From positions 400,297 through 464,296 of the forward strand of contig NZ_JAJHUO010000002.1 in the NCBI RefSeq assembly GCF_020859565.1: DNA of 64,000 bases, read 5' to 3'. Position numbers and translations under genes: made by a program. The notes below the pieces were generated by a model. The model did not search any database and was not told the origin of the DNA. It was given only the letters and a program-made list of their open reading frames with translations. The stretch comes from Saccharothrix luteola. Lineage in GTDB: Bacteria > Actinomycetota > Actinomycetes > Mycobacteriales > Pseudonocardiaceae. Positions 37,445-46,782 of the stretch are shown piece by piece. Each line of letters begins with the position of its first letter. Within the stretch, counting starts at the first letter, position 1.

Positions 37445-38607
37445 TGGCGCACTTCGCCTTTGTCAGCGCGCCCGCGGCCGGGCACGTCAACCCCACCCTG
37501 CCGCTGGTGGAGGAGCTGGTCCGGCGCGGCCACCGGGTCAGCTACGCCACCGGGCCCGCCACCGCCGACGGCGCGACGAGGGCGGGCGCGACGCCGGTCG
37601 TGCTGCCGTCGGAGCTGCCGCCGGACCTGGACGCGCGCGGCGAGTTCACCGCCGAGCAGCTCGCCGTGACCCTGGGGTACTTCCTGGACGACGCCGAGGT
37701 GTCGTTCCCCGTGCTGGCCGCGCACTTCGAGACCGACCGGCCGGACGTGGTCTGCTACGACTCGGTGACCTTCACCGGGCGGATGCTCGCCAACCTGCTC
37801 GGCGTGCCCGAGGTGGCGCTGGTGCCCACGTTCGCGGAGAACGAGACGTTCTCCGCGACGCAGGTGTACCTGCCGCCGTCGTTCGACCACCAGCACCCGG
37901 AGCTGGTCGCGGCGATCGAGCGGATGGCGAAGTTCGCCTCCGGCTTCAGCTTCCTCGACGACCCGAACCTGATGTTCGGCCACGTCGCGCCGATGAACGT
38001 GGTGTTCGTGCCGCGCTCGTTCCAGCTGTCCGCCGAGACGTTCGACGACCGGTTCCACTTCGTGGGGCCGTCGCTGGGCAGCTGGCAGGACGCCGAGGAG
38101 TGGTCGCCGAGGTCCGCCTCGCCGGTGCTGCTGATCTCGCTCGGCACGGTGTTCAACTCGCGGCCGGAGTTCTACCGGGCGTGCGTCGAGGCGTTCGCCG
38201 ACGAGCCGTGGGAGGTCGTGATGTCGATCGGCGACCTGGACCCCGCCCGGCTCGGACCGCTGCCCGCGAACATCTCGGCGCACCGGCGGGTGCCGCAGGT
38301 GGCCGTGCTGCGGCACGCCTCGGTGTTCCTCAGCCACGCGGGCATGAACTCGATCATGGAGTCGCTGTACCACGACGTGCCGTTCGTGACGGTGCCCCAG
38401 ATCCCGGAGCAGCGGGCCATCGCGGCACGGGCCGCCGAGCTGGGCCTCGGGGTCACGGTGGAGGACCAGACGCCGGCCGGGCTGCGCGCGGCGGTGTCCG
38501 CGGCGTCCGCCAACCGGGCGGCCGTGGCGGAGATGGGCGAGGTCGTCCGCTCCAGCGGTGGTGCGCCCGCGGCGGCGAACGCGCTGGAGGAGCTGCTCAG
38601 CGCGTAG
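37444..38607 (+). CDS. OleD/MGT-type macrolide glycosyltransferase (GT1)
   Basis: The protein has 387 residues in the GT-B fold. The N-terminal loop APAAGHVNPTLPLV carries the catalytic His of the OleD family. The C-terminal donor-binding segment reads SHAGMNSIMESL ... VPQIPEQ, as in macrolide-inactivating glycosyltransferases such as OleI, OleD and Mgt. These transfer a sugar from a UDP-sugar to a macrolide, usually for self-protection, so intracellular self-resistance is the likely role; a true tailoring role is possible. The start at MAHFAFVSAP fits the family N-terminus. It overlaps the leader stop by one base. The carbamoyltransferase follows 50 bp later. Confidence 0.88.
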   Translation: MAHFAFVSAPAAGHVNPTLPLVEELVRRGHRVSYATGPATADGATRAGATPVVLPSELPPDLDARGEFTAEQLAVTLGYFLDDAEVSFPVLAAHFETDRPDVVCYDSVTFTGRMLANLLGVPEVALVPTFAENETFSATQVYLPPSFDHQHPELVAAIERMAKFASGFSFLDDPNLMFGHVAPMNVVFVPRSFQLSAETFDDRFHFVGPSLGSWQDAEEWSPRSASPVLLISLGTVFNSRPEFYRACVEAFADEPWEVVMSIGDLDPARLGPLPANISAHRRVPQVAVLRHASVFLSHAGMNSIMESLYHDVPFVTVPQIPEQRAIAARAAELGLGVTVEDQTPAGLRAAVSAASANRAAVAEMGEVVRSSGGAPAAANALEELLSA

Positions 38608-38657
38608 CACGGCCATACGACGAGTAGCACCGACCTAGCGAGTGGAGTGGGAGAGCC

Positions 38658-40634
38658 ATGCTGACGTTGGGCATCAGTGGACACTTCGACCTGTTACCGG
38701 ACCTGTTCCGCAGCTACATGCACGACGCCGCCGCCTGCCTGGTGGCCGACGGCGAACTCGTCGCCGCGGTCGAGGAGGAGCGGTACAACCGGATCAAGAA
38801 GACGAACAGGTTCCCGACCGGCGCCGTCCGCGCCTGCCTCGACCTGGCCGGCGTCCGACCGCAGGACGTCGACGCCGTCGGCTACTACTTCACCGAGGAG
38901 CTCCTGGACCAGGGCCTGCGGAACTTCCAGCTGACGGCGCCCGTCTACCAGGTCGGCTCCGGCAAGGACCTCCTCCTGGACCGGCTGCGCACCCGGTTCG
39001 ACTGGGACCTCGCCCCCGACCGGGCGGTGTTCGCGCGCCACCACCTCGCGCACGCCTGGTCGTCGTTCGCCCGGTCGGGCATGTCGGACGCGCTGGTCGT
39101 CGTCATGGACGGCCGCGGCGAGGACGTCTCCACCACCGTCTTCGCCGCCGGGGACGGCGAGATGCGCGAACTGCGGTCCTACCCGGTCCCGCACTCGCTC
39201 GGCCTGTTCTACCAGGACGCGATCGGCCACGTCGGCTACGGTTTCGGCGACGAGTACAAGGTCATGGGGCTGGCGCCGTACGGCGACCCGGCGACCTACC
39301 GCGAGCAGTTCCGCAGCCTCTACGCGCTGCTCCCCGACGGTGGCTACGAACTGATCCCGGGCCTGCCGGACATCAACCCGACCGTGGCGCCGTTCTACGC
39401 GATCGGGTTCCCCTCCCGGACCGCCGGCGAACCGGTGACGCAGGAGCACAAGGACTTCGCCGCCGGGCTCCAGGAGATGCTGGAGACCGTGGCCATGCAC
39501 GTGATCACGCACTGGGCCCGGCAGACCGGCGCGACCAGGCTGTGCTTCACCGGCGGCGTCGCGCACAACAGCAGCCTCAACGGGGTGATCCTGCGCTCGG
39601 GCCTGTTCGAAGAGGTCTTCGTGCACCCGTCGTCGAACGACGCGGGCTCGGCGGAGGGTGCGGCCATCGTCGCCGCCCGGCACTTCGGCGCACCGCTCAC
39701 CCGAGTCGCGCGGTTGACCTCCGCGAGCCTCGGCCGCGACCTCGGCACACCGGACGAGGTCGAGCGGCAGTTGTCGGCGTGGAACGGGATCGTGGACGTC
39801 GAGCGGCCCGCGGACATCGTCGACGCGACGGCGGAACTGCTCGCCGGCGGCGCGGTGGTCGGCTGGGCGCACGGGCGTTCGGAGTTCGGGCCGCGCGCGT
39901 TGGGCAACCGGAGCATCCTGGCCGACGCCCGCCCGGTGGAGAACCGGGACCGGATCAACGCCATGGTGAAGAAGCGGGAGGCCTTCCGGCCGTTCGCGCC
40001 CGCCGTCACGACGGAGGCGGCGGCCACCTACTTCGACCTCACCGGCACCGCCGCGGAGCACGGGTTCATGTCGTTCGTGGTGCACGTCCAAGAGGACCGG
40101 CGGGCCGAGCTCGGCGCGGTGACCCACGTCGACGGCACCGCGCGGGTCCAGGTGGTCTCGCCGGAGGCCAACGCCCGCTTCCACCGGTTGATCACCCGGT
40201 TCGGTGAACTCACCGGCACGCCCGTGGTGCTCAACACGTCGTTCAACAACAACGCCGAGCCGATCGTGCAGTCGGTGGACGACGCGCTCACCTGCTTCCT
40301 GACCACGGAGATCGACGTGCTGGTGGTCGAGGACTTCCTGGTCCGGCGACGGGAACCGGTGGACCGCGCGCTGGACGACCTGGTGCCCGCGTTCCGCCCG
40401 GACACCCGGCTGCGCAAGGACTGGCAGCCGGGTGACGACGTGAGCGGCGAGGTCTACCTGAACTTCTCGTTCGGCCCTTCGACGACCGTCTCACCGGCCG
40501 TGTTCGACCTGCTGGCCGCCGTGGACGGCGAGGCCACGATCGCCTCGCTGGCGGGGGAGCTGACCGACGAGGCGCGCGCCGAGATCCTGGCGCTGTGGCA
40601 GCGGCGGTTCATCACCCTCACGCCCAAGCGGTGA
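38658..40634 (+). CDS. O-carbamoyltransferase (NodU/CmcH/TobZ family)
   Basis: The protein has 658 residues, with the usual two-domain layout. The N-terminal Kae1-like half has the metal-binding HHLAHAWSSF and the nucleotide loop FTGGVAHNSSLN. The C-terminal half has GRSEFGPRALGNRS, the signature of antibiotic carbamoyltransferases. The enzyme makes carbamoyl-adenylate from carbamoyl phosphate and ATP and transfers the carbamoyl group to a hydroxyl. In this cluster the acceptor would be the macrolide or an attached sugar. The start ATG follows GGGAGAG. It is the last + strand gene before the convergent RiPP operon. Confidence 0.95.
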   Translation: MLTLGISGHFDLLPDLFRSYMHDAAACLVADGELVAAVEEERYNRIKKTNRFPTGAVRACLDLAGVRPQDVDAVGYYFTEELLDQGLRNFQLTAPVYQVGSGKDLLLDRLRTRFDWDLAPDRAVFARHHLAHAWSSFARSGMSDALVVVMDGRGEDVSTTVFAAGDGEMRELRSYPVPHSLGLFYQDAIGHVGYGFGDEYKVMGLAPYGDPATYREQFRSLYALLPDGGYELIPGLPDINPTVAPFYAIGFPSRTAGEPVTQEHKDFAAGLQEMLETVAMHVITHWARQTGATRLCFTGGVAHNSSLNGVILRSGLFEEVFVHPSSNDAGSAEGAAIVAARHFGAPLTRVARLTSASLGRDLGTPDEVERQLSAWNGIVDVERPADIVDATAELLAGGAVVGWAHGRSEFGPRALGNRSILADARPVENRDRINAMVKKREAFRPFAPAVTTEAAATYFDLTGTAAEHGFMSFVVHVQEDRRAELGAVTHVDGTARVQVVSPEANARFHRLITRFGELTGTPVVLNTSFNNNAEPIVQSVDDALTCFLTTEIDVLVVEDFLVRRREPVDRALDDLVPAFRPDTRLRKDWQPGDDVSGEVYLNFSFGPSTTVSPAVFDLLAAVDGEATIASLAGELTDEARAEILALWQRRFITLTPKR

Positions 40635-40687
40635 GCCGCTTCCGGCTCCGCGGCGGGTGACCGCGCGGGTCGTCGAAGAGCGGCGCG

Positions 40688-40737
40688 TCGCCGGCGGATC
40701 CGTTGTCCACCACCGCGGTGGCGGTGACCGCCGGCGA
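40688..40737. terminator. Bidirectional hairpin between convergent clusters
   Basis: TCGCCGGCGG at 40688-40697 pairs perfectly with CCGCCGGCGA at 40728-40737. Inside the loop is a 12-bp perfect palindrome CCACCGCGGTGG at 40710-40721. It sits in the 130-bp gap between the convergent carbamoyltransferase and dehydrogenase-fusion genes. It can fold on either strand, so a shared terminator is likely. Confidence 0.7.
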
Positions 40738-40764
40738 GCCGCCGCCTTCGACGTTCACCGACTC

Positions 40765-42354
40765 TCAGGAGGTTCCGACCGGCAGCAGGTAGACCAGGGT
40801 GTCGTCCACGCCGTCCAGCAGGAACACGTCGTGCGCGAGGTCGTCGTAGAACCCGCCGACCAGCCCCAGCGACAACGACAGGCCGGCCGCGACCAGGGCC
40901 AGGTTCTGCGCCAGGTGACCGGCCTCGGCGAACCCCAGCCGCACGGCGCGCAGCCCGTAGTCGCGGCGCAGGTCGCCGATCCGCACGTGCAGCCCGAGCA
41001 GTGCCGGCGTGGTGGCGATGTCCACGCCTCCGGTCAGCGCGGCGCCCGGTCCGAACCAGCTCGACGTCCGCTCCACGTCCTCGACCGTCGGCGCGGGCGC
41101 CACCGCCACCAACCGCCGGTCGCCCTCGTCCACGTCGTAGAGACCCGGCTCCAAGCCGTCCACGGACCACGCCGCCAGCCGCAGCCGCGCGGTGTACCGG
41201 GCGCCGGCGCTGGGGTGCGGACGCCTGCCGTCGGGCAACCGGCCGTGCGCGGTCCACAGCAGTGCCGCCAACCGCGCGGCGTCCAGCGGCCCGTGCAGCG
41301 CGTCGCCCCGGCCGGTGCGGCGGTCGCGCAGGACCTCCCGCAACGACGCCGGGGTGTCCGGTGGGTCGGGCAGCCGCACCGCCCGCCGCCACGGTGGGAA
41401 CGCGGGTCGGTCGTGGGAACCGTCCTTGCGCGGTCGCTGCTCCTCGACCTCCGGCCGGTACTTGCTCGCCTCCAGGTAGCGGCGGTCCGGCGCGTCGGCG
41501 CCGTCGGCGTGGAACTCCGCGACCCCCGTCGGCGCGAGCGCGGTGGCCGCGACCAGCCAGCAGATCGTGCGCTCCTCGTCGGCCCCGATGCCCAGCCGGT
41601 TGAGCAGCACGTGGAGCTGGGACCCCCAGACGTGGCGCGGCAGCTCGGCGCGCACCTGCCGCGCCCAGTACGCCACCGCCCCGGTCGGCGCGGACTCGAC
41701 GCGGTCCCACCGGGCGCTCAACCGCGCCGCACCGGTGGCGTGCAACCGGTGCGCGGCCAGGTGGGAGGACATCGTCGGCGCGGAGGCGGGTTCACGGCTC
41801 GTCCGCCAGGACGCGGCCAGGGTGCGCAACCACGAGGCCGCCGCCGGGCGGTCCAGTCCCAGCGCGGACGTCGTGGCCATCACCAGTTCCACCGCGGCAC
41901 TGAGCTTGGCCTGCGGCGTGCGGACCGCGCGCAGCACCGCGACCGCGACGTCCGTGCTGCGGCAGAAGACCTCCTCGGCGATCGGCATCGCGTCCGGCCC
42001 GCCGTAGCGCTCCACCTCCGGTTCGTAGGGCACCTCGCGCACGTCGCCGTGCGGCAGGAAGTCCTCGCCCGCCACGCCGAGGGCGGCGGGGAAGGTGTCT
42101 GGGTCCACCTCGGGATGACCCGCCGCCGCGACCAGGTCCCGCAACTGCTCGGCGATCACGTCCGCGTGCCCGGCGGCGTCGCGCAGCCGGACGCGCAGGT
42201 GCGGCCCGGACCGCCAGTAGCGGAGGAAGAACCAGTCGGAGATCCGGCCGGCGGCCCGGTGCTCGGCCATCGCGGGCGCGAGCACGTCGGCGATGAACGC
42301 GTCGACGTGCTCGACCCGCCACGACAGCCGCACGTGCAGCCCGGTCCACGTCAC
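40765..42354 (-). CDS. LanB elimination-type domain fused to SagB-type azoline dehydrogenase (LazF-like)
   Basis: The protein has 529 residues. Residues 1-270 are a thiopeptide-type/LanB C-terminal domain, with WFFLRYWRSGPHLRVRLRD near residue 45, which removes glutamate from glutamyl-Ser/Thr to leave dehydroamino acids. Residues 320-529 are an FMN nitroreductase of the SagB type (LREVLRDRRTGRG; SAGARYTARL; GLYDVD; RLGFAEAGHLAQNLAL), which oxidises azolines to azoles. The same domain pair is known in LazF of lactazole biosynthesis. The pyridine-forming [4+2] enzymes share the first fold, so that role cannot be ruled out by eye. GTG start, overlapping the upstream stop by four bases; last gene of the operon. 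Confidence 0.88.
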   Translation of the reverse strand: MTWTGLHVRLSWRVEHVDAFIADVLAPAMAEHRAAGRISDWFFLRYWRSGPHLRVRLRDAAGHADVIAEQLRDLVAAAGHPEVDPDTFPAALGVAGEDFLPHGDVREVPYEPEVERYGGPDAMPIAEEVFCRSTDVAVAVLRAVRTPQAKLSAAVELVMATTSALGLDRPAAASWLRTLAASWRTSREPASAPTMSSHLAAHRLHATGAARLSARWDRVESAPTGAVAYWARQVRAELPRHVWGSQLHVLLNRLGIGADEERTICWLVAATALAPTGVAEFHADGADAPDRRYLEASKYRPEVEEQRPRKDGSHDRPAFPPWRRAVRLPDPPDTPASLREVLRDRRTGRGDALHGPLDAARLAALLWTAHGRLPDGRRPHPSAGARYTARLRLAAWSVDGLEPGLYDVDEGDRRLVAVAPAPTVEDVERTSSWFGPGAALTGGVDIATTPALLGLHVRIGDLRRDYGLRAVRLGFAEAGHLAQNLALVAAGLSLSLGLVGGFYDDLAHDVFLLDGVDDTLVYLLPVGTS

Positions 42355-43517
42355 GGCAGCTCCTCCAGCGGGGTGAGGTCGTAGGTGAAACCGGTGGCCC
42401 GCGCGCGGCCGGCGACGAGCAGGTAGAGCACGCTGTGCCCGGCCGGCGCACGCACCAGCGCCTCCAACTCCTCGTCGCGCAGGCTGCGCAACGGGCGGCA
42501 GAACAGGCCCGCCTCCGCGGCGGTCGCGCCGACGCGCTGGGCGGCGGAACCGGCGGCGCGCAGCAGTGCCCGGTAGCCGTCGGGCCCGGATTCGGCCACC
42601 GCGGCCAGCGGGTCGCCGGTGATCACCAGGGCCAGGTTGGCGCTGCCGACGTCCACGATGTCCGGCGGGTGCTGGAAGGCGTCCCGGAGCCGCGCCACCA
42701 CCGGCCCTTCCCCGACCAGGCGATCACCTTCGTACCAGCCGTCCGGCACGCCCTCGACGTTGCGCACCGCCAACCGGTGCCGCACGTGCGCGAGGCGTGG
42801 CAGGGCGGCGACCACCGCGTGCAACGCCGAGACAGGGAGAGGTCGTGGATCGGCGGACATTCCGCGCGGCCCGAACCCGGAACTGCGCACCGGTAGTGGC
42901 GGCCCCGGTGCGCCGGTCTCGCGATCCGAGCACACTTCGACGCCCTCACCGACCACGTGCGCCCGCAGCCCCAGCCGAGCCGCGCGGTCCGCCAGGGCCG
43001 CGAGCAGGTGCCCGAGTTCCAGTTCCACCAGGACGTCCGCGAACTCGCCGTACCCCGCGGAGAAGCGCTCGGGGCGGCGCACGAGGTCGAGCCGGGCGCA
43101 CGTGCCGAGCCGTTCGGGCGCGCCGCCGACGAGCGCCCGGCGCGCCGGGTCCAGCACCCACGACCGACCGTCCACGACCAGCGCGACGTCCACCGCGAAC
43201 GCCGATCGCGCGGACGGGTACGCCCGGTGGTCGTTGTAGGGGTTCCACGGCTCCCACCGCTGCGGCGTGGCCACGTCCGTCAGCAGGTGGGCCAGCGCCG
43301 CCCCGAACCGGCCCAGGTGGGCCAGCCCGGTCAACGCCACCCGCGGTCCCGGCGGGGGAGGCGTCGGCCGCGGCTCCGGGACCGAGGTGATGTCCCGACC
43401 GGGGCCGTGCCGGTACGCGGCAGCGAGGGCGTCGGCTGCGGTCAGCGCGTTGGCGGCGGGCGGCTTGCCGTTGGTGAGCATCGGGTTGGCGGCGGGCGGC
43501 GTGTCGGCGGTGGTCAC
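42351..43517 (-). CDS. Tandem nitroreductase-like (SagB family) protein of the RiPP operon
   Basis: The protein has 388 residues. The GTG start is chosen because it overlaps the YcaO stop by four bases; the same frame stays open upstream but that part reads as antisense-like sequence. A Pro/Ala-rich N-terminus is followed by a partial nitroreductase half (DHRAYPSARSAFAVDVALVVDG) and a more complete one (NLALVITGDPLAAVAESGPDGYRALL). Nitroreductase homologs in azole RiPP clusters oxidise azolines with FMN. Because the next gene already carries a fuller dehydrogenase, this one may be a second dehydrogenase or a structural partner. Several FMN-contact positions look degenerate. Confidence 0.7.
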   Translation of the reverse strand: MTTADTPPAANPMLTNGKPPAANALTAADALAAAYRHGPGRDITSVPEPRPTPPPPGPRVALTGLAHLGRFGAALAHLLTDVATPQRWEPWNPYNDHRAYPSARSAFAVDVALVVDGRSWVLDPARRALVGGAPERLGTCARLDLVRRPERFSAGYGEFADVLVELELGHLLAALADRAARLGLRAHVVGEGVEVCSDRETGAPGPPLPVRSSGFGPRGMSADPRPLPVSALHAVVAALPRLAHVRHRLAVRNVEGVPDGWYEGDRLVGEGPVVARLRDAFQHPPDIVDVGSANLALVITGDPLAAVAESGPDGYRALLRAAGSAAQRVGATAAEAGLFCRPLRSLRDEELEALVRAPAGHSVLYLLVAGRARATGFTYDLTPLEELP

Positions 43518-45220
43518 GGGAACGGGTGGGGCAGCAGGGGACCGGTGGCGCGCAGTCGCGGTATGCCGTGGGTGCGGCGGTCGTGCTCGCCGAACGTCAT
43601 CGGCAGCGTGCCCGGCACGACGACCTTCGCCGTGTGCAGGCCGAGGCCGTCGCGCACCACCGGATCGGTCAGGTCCACCGCGATCACCTCCAGGTCCAGC
43701 GCCGCCCACGCGGTCACGTAGTGCTCCAGCAACGCGTCCAGGTCGTGCCCCGGCACGTCGGGCGCGGCCGGCGTCACCGGGTCACCCGGACGCAGGAAGT
43801 CGTAGCGGTCGGCGGCTTCGGGCAGGCCGTTCACCGTCACGTGGTCCTCCATCGTGCGGACCAGCTCCGGTTCTCGCAGCATCCGCAACAGCCGTTCCCG
43901 CTCGTACTCCGCCGGGTCGACGCGGGCGCGCCTGGCGGCCGACTCGACGTCCACCGCCACCTCCACCACCGCCGACCGCACGGCGGCATCCGGGTCCACC
44001 CCGGCGCCCGCCGCGAAGAACGCCCGCGGCGTGGACGGCCCGTCACCGGTGTGCCGGGCCAGGGCGAGCACCGCGGGCACCGCCAGGTCGTTGGTCGCGT
44101 CGTAGCACTCCAGCCGGTAGCCGAGCTGCTCCAGCCGGTCGGACAGGTGCAGCGCGAGCCCGTCGCGCACCGCGATGCTGCGCAACGGCGTCCGCTGGTA
44201 CCAGGCCATCAGGAACGCGTCCCGCTCGGCGACCTCGAACAACCCGTGCAGCACGGCCTCGGTGAGGCTGTTGCCCGTGCCGCAGCCGTTGGAGGTCTCG
44301 TTCACGAACCGCGGTCCCGGTGTGCCGCCCCAGTAGACGACGTGCTCGGGCACCGCCACGGCGGTACCGCGCGAGTACGACCACCCGTGCACCCAGCGCG
44401 TGCGGACCTCCGGGGCGTAGGGCACCACGTGCGGCGACGGGAAGTCCGGCAGGCCGAAGCGGGTCGGCTCGACCGCCCGGTCCGGGCCCAGGTCGGCGAA
44501 CGACGCCTCCAGCACGGTCCGGGTGCGCCGGGGACGCATCCCGGCGAGCCGTTCCACCGCCTCGAACAACGCCACCCGCTCGGCCTCGCCGAACGTGGCC
44601 GTCCGCCCGAAACCGGCCTGCGGCCCGTCGTCGCTCACGATCCGCGCGCTCACCGAGGGCAGCGGCCCGTCGCCGACGCGGGACAGCCGGTCCACCGGTC
44701 CGTGCCGCCGGTCGACCAACGCGTCGCGCACCGCGTCGCCACCGGTGAGCGGGTTCGGACCGCGCAACGTTCCCGGCGGCACCGGCACCGGTTCGCGGAC
44801 CACGACCGCGGTCTCGGCGGTGTCGTCGGGCAGCGGCCCGCACACCGGGCAGCCCTCGGGACGGGTCCGCACCCGGTGCTCGGTCACCGAGCCCACGTCC
44901 GTGCGGACGGCCAGCACGCGGTCGCGGTAGGCGTCCGGATCGGCCAGCACGAGTTCGGTCAGCGCCTCCACCAGCGGGCCGTGCGCCGGCGACGGCACGC
45001 CGCCCAACCGCAGGCCCTCGTCACGACGCGGCACCGCGGTGCTCTGCGCGGCCAACCGGCTGTCCTCCGCGCAGCCGAGGCACACCCCCGGACCGCCGCC
45101 GACGACCGGACCCAGCAACGTCATCGCGCCGTCGTACCGGATCGGCAGCACCGCGTCGCCGTTCGCGCCGACGTGCCGCAGGTCGCCGATCGTGTAGGCG
45201 GTCAACGACACCACGCTCAC
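43514..45220 (-). CDS. YcaO-domain azoline cyclodehydratase
   Basis: The protein has 568 residues. It uses ATP to cyclise Cys/Ser/Thr of the precursor to azolines. The N-terminal part has paired Cys at 47/50 (CLGC) and 124/127 (CPVC), a probable zinc site. The YcaO core shows FEAVERLAG and FEVAERDAFLMAWY. The C-terminus ends PHPFP, the PxPxP tail typical of azole-forming YcaO enzymes. GTG start, four-base overlap with the preceding RRE/ThiF-like gene, its expected partner. Confidence 0.94.
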   Translation of the reverse strand: MSVVSLTAYTIGDLRHVGANGDAVLPIRYDGAMTLLGPVVGGGPGVCLGCAEDSRLAAQSTAVPRRDEGLRLGGVPSPAHGPLVEALTELVLADPDAYRDRVLAVRTDVGSVTEHRVRTRPEGCPVCGPLPDDTAETAVVVREPVPVPPGTLRGPNPLTGGDAVRDALVDRRHGPVDRLSRVGDGPLPSVSARIVSDDGPQAGFGRTATFGEAERVALFEAVERLAGMRPRRTRTVLEASFADLGPDRAVEPTRFGLPDFPSPHVVPYAPEVRTRWVHGWSYSRGTAVAVPEHVVYWGGTPGPRFVNETSNGCGTGNSLTEAVLHGLFEVAERDAFLMAWYQRTPLRSIAVRDGLALHLSDRLEQLGYRLECYDATNDLAVPAVLALARHTGDGPSTPRAFFAAGAGVDPDAAVRSAVVEVAVDVESAARRARVDPAEYERERLLRMLREPELVRTMEDHVTVNGLPEAADRYDFLRPGDPVTPAAPDVPGHDLDALLEHYVTAWAALDLEVIAVDLTDPVVRDGLGLHTAKVVVPGTLPMTFGEHDRRTHGIPRLRATGPLLPHPFP

Positions 45221-46782
45221 CGGCTCGCCCCCGGCACCGCGAACGCCACCAGGCCGGCCGCGTGCAGGACCGGGCCCAACGCCACCGGCTTGACCTCGAC
45301 GCCGCCCGACAGCTCCGCCAACCGGCGCTGCAACGCGTCCTCCACCTCACGCAGCCCGTAGGGCCAGTGCCAGGCCCGGTCGGTCCACGCGACGCCCGCC
45401 GTGTACGGCTCCTCCACCGGGAACGCGCCGGACAGCACCACCGGCTCCGACCCGCCGGCCTGCGCGCGGCCCGCCGCGGCCAACGCCGCGAACGCCACGG
45501 CGTCGGCGGCGGTCGCCTCGACCGCCCAGGACAGTTCCACGCCACCCGAGCGGACGACCGCGCGCACCACCCCGTCGCCGAGCCGGTCCACCACCACCTC
45601 GGCCGGCAGCGCGAACCGCAGCACCACCGCCTTCCACCACCGCCGCGCGGTCGCGTCGGCCTGCCACTCGTCCTGGTCGACCGGGACGCCCGGCAGGGAC
45701 CGGGCGGCGGTGCGCAACGCGAGACCGAGCGCGTGGACGGCATCCGCGCCCACCACGGCGTTGTCGGGCGCCAGCCGGTGCGCGGCGCGGACCACGGCGT
45801 CCAGGCGGGCGGACGGCTCGGTCGTGCCGTAGCCGACGACCTCGCCCGAGACGGCCAGCTTCACCGGCACCTGGGGCAGGTCACCGGTGCGCGGTGCGGG
45901 CACCGGCCCGAGTTCGGGATCGCCCAGCACGTCGACGAGCCGCCCGGCCGGCGGCGCGGGACGCACCGCCGACAGCCACGGGTGGTAGTCCGCCCGCAGG
46001 GGGTCCAGCCGCGCGACGAACACCGGTTGGTGCACCGGACCGGGTGGTGGCGAGTCGGACGTGTCCACCGCCTCGTGGGCCGGGTCGGGCAGCCCGGCGA
46101 CCGCGCACACCAACCGGTGCGCCGCGGCCGAGCCGACCAACGCGGCCAGCACCTCCGGCGGCTCACCCGCCGACCCGTCGAGGCGGTGGGCGACGGCCTC
46201 GGCGTCGGCCAGCACGTCGCCGCGCGCACCGGGCGCGACCACGAACCCGACGTCCGCCGCACACCGGGCGGCGATCGCGTGCCCGCCGCACACCAGCAGC
46301 AGGTCCGGCCCCGGCTCGACCGGCGCGACCGCCAACCCGGTGGCCGTCAACGCCCGGCGCGCGGCGGCGGCCACCGCACCGGACCCGATGACGGTCACCG
46401 TGCTCCCGCGCAACGAGTCCCACGCCCGCGCGGGCCGTTCGGCCACCGATTCCAGCCACCGCGCGATGTGCTCGGGCGGACCGTCGACGTCCCAGGAGGC
46501 GGGCACCCGGACCAGCAGGTCGTGCTCGCGCAGCTGGCCGATGATCATCTTCAGCGCCGCCGCCACGGCCGGTGGCGCCTGGTCGAGCACGGTCAGCTGC
46601 TCCGGCGGCACGCCCGCGGTCAGCGGTCCGGCCAGCTTCTGCCAGACCGTCCACAGGCCCTTGCCACCGCCGACGGTGAAGGCCGTCGCCCACCCCCGCA
46701 CGTGCAGGCCGGTGTCCGTCGGGCTGGCGTGGACGATCGGGCGCAGCCGCAGCAGCTCCCCGCCCACCGGCTCGTCCGTCAC
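45217..46782 (-). CDS. Ocin-ThiF-like/RRE protein, cyclodehydratase partner
   Basis: The protein has 521 residues. The N-terminal 100 residues (LLRLRPIVHASPTDTGLHVR ... VLDQAPPAVAAALKMIIGQL) look like the winged-helix leader-recognition element of thiopeptide ThiF-like proteins. A Rossmann-like loop VIGSGAVAAAARRAL follows. The family (for example LazD) binds the leader and activates the YcaO enzyme without being a true E1. The GTG start overlaps the LanB stop by four bases (GTGA); the frame stays open further upstream only as a shadow of LanB. Confidence 0.85.
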   Translation of the reverse strand: MTDEPVGGELLRLRPIVHASPTDTGLHVRGWATAFTVGGGKGLWTVWQKLAGPLTAGVPPEQLTVLDQAPPAVAAALKMIIGQLREHDLLVRVPASWDVDGPPEHIARWLESVAERPARAWDSLRGSTVTVIGSGAVAAAARRALTATGLAVAPVEPGPDLLLVCGGHAIAARCAADVGFVVAPGARGDVLADAEAVAHRLDGSAGEPPEVLAALVGSAAAHRLVCAVAGLPDPAHEAVDTSDSPPPGPVHQPVFVARLDPLRADYHPWLSAVRPAPPAGRLVDVLGDPELGPVPAPRTGDLPQVPVKLAVSGEVVGYGTTEPSARLDAVVRAAHRLAPDNAVVGADAVHALGLALRTAARSLPGVPVDQDEWQADATARRWWKAVVLRFALPAEVVVDRLGDGVVRAVVRSGGVELSWAVEATAADAVAFAALAAAGRAQAGGSEPVVLSGAFPVEEPYTAGVAWTDRAWHWPYGLREVEDALQRRLAELSGGVEVKPVALGPVLHAAGLVAFAVPGASR

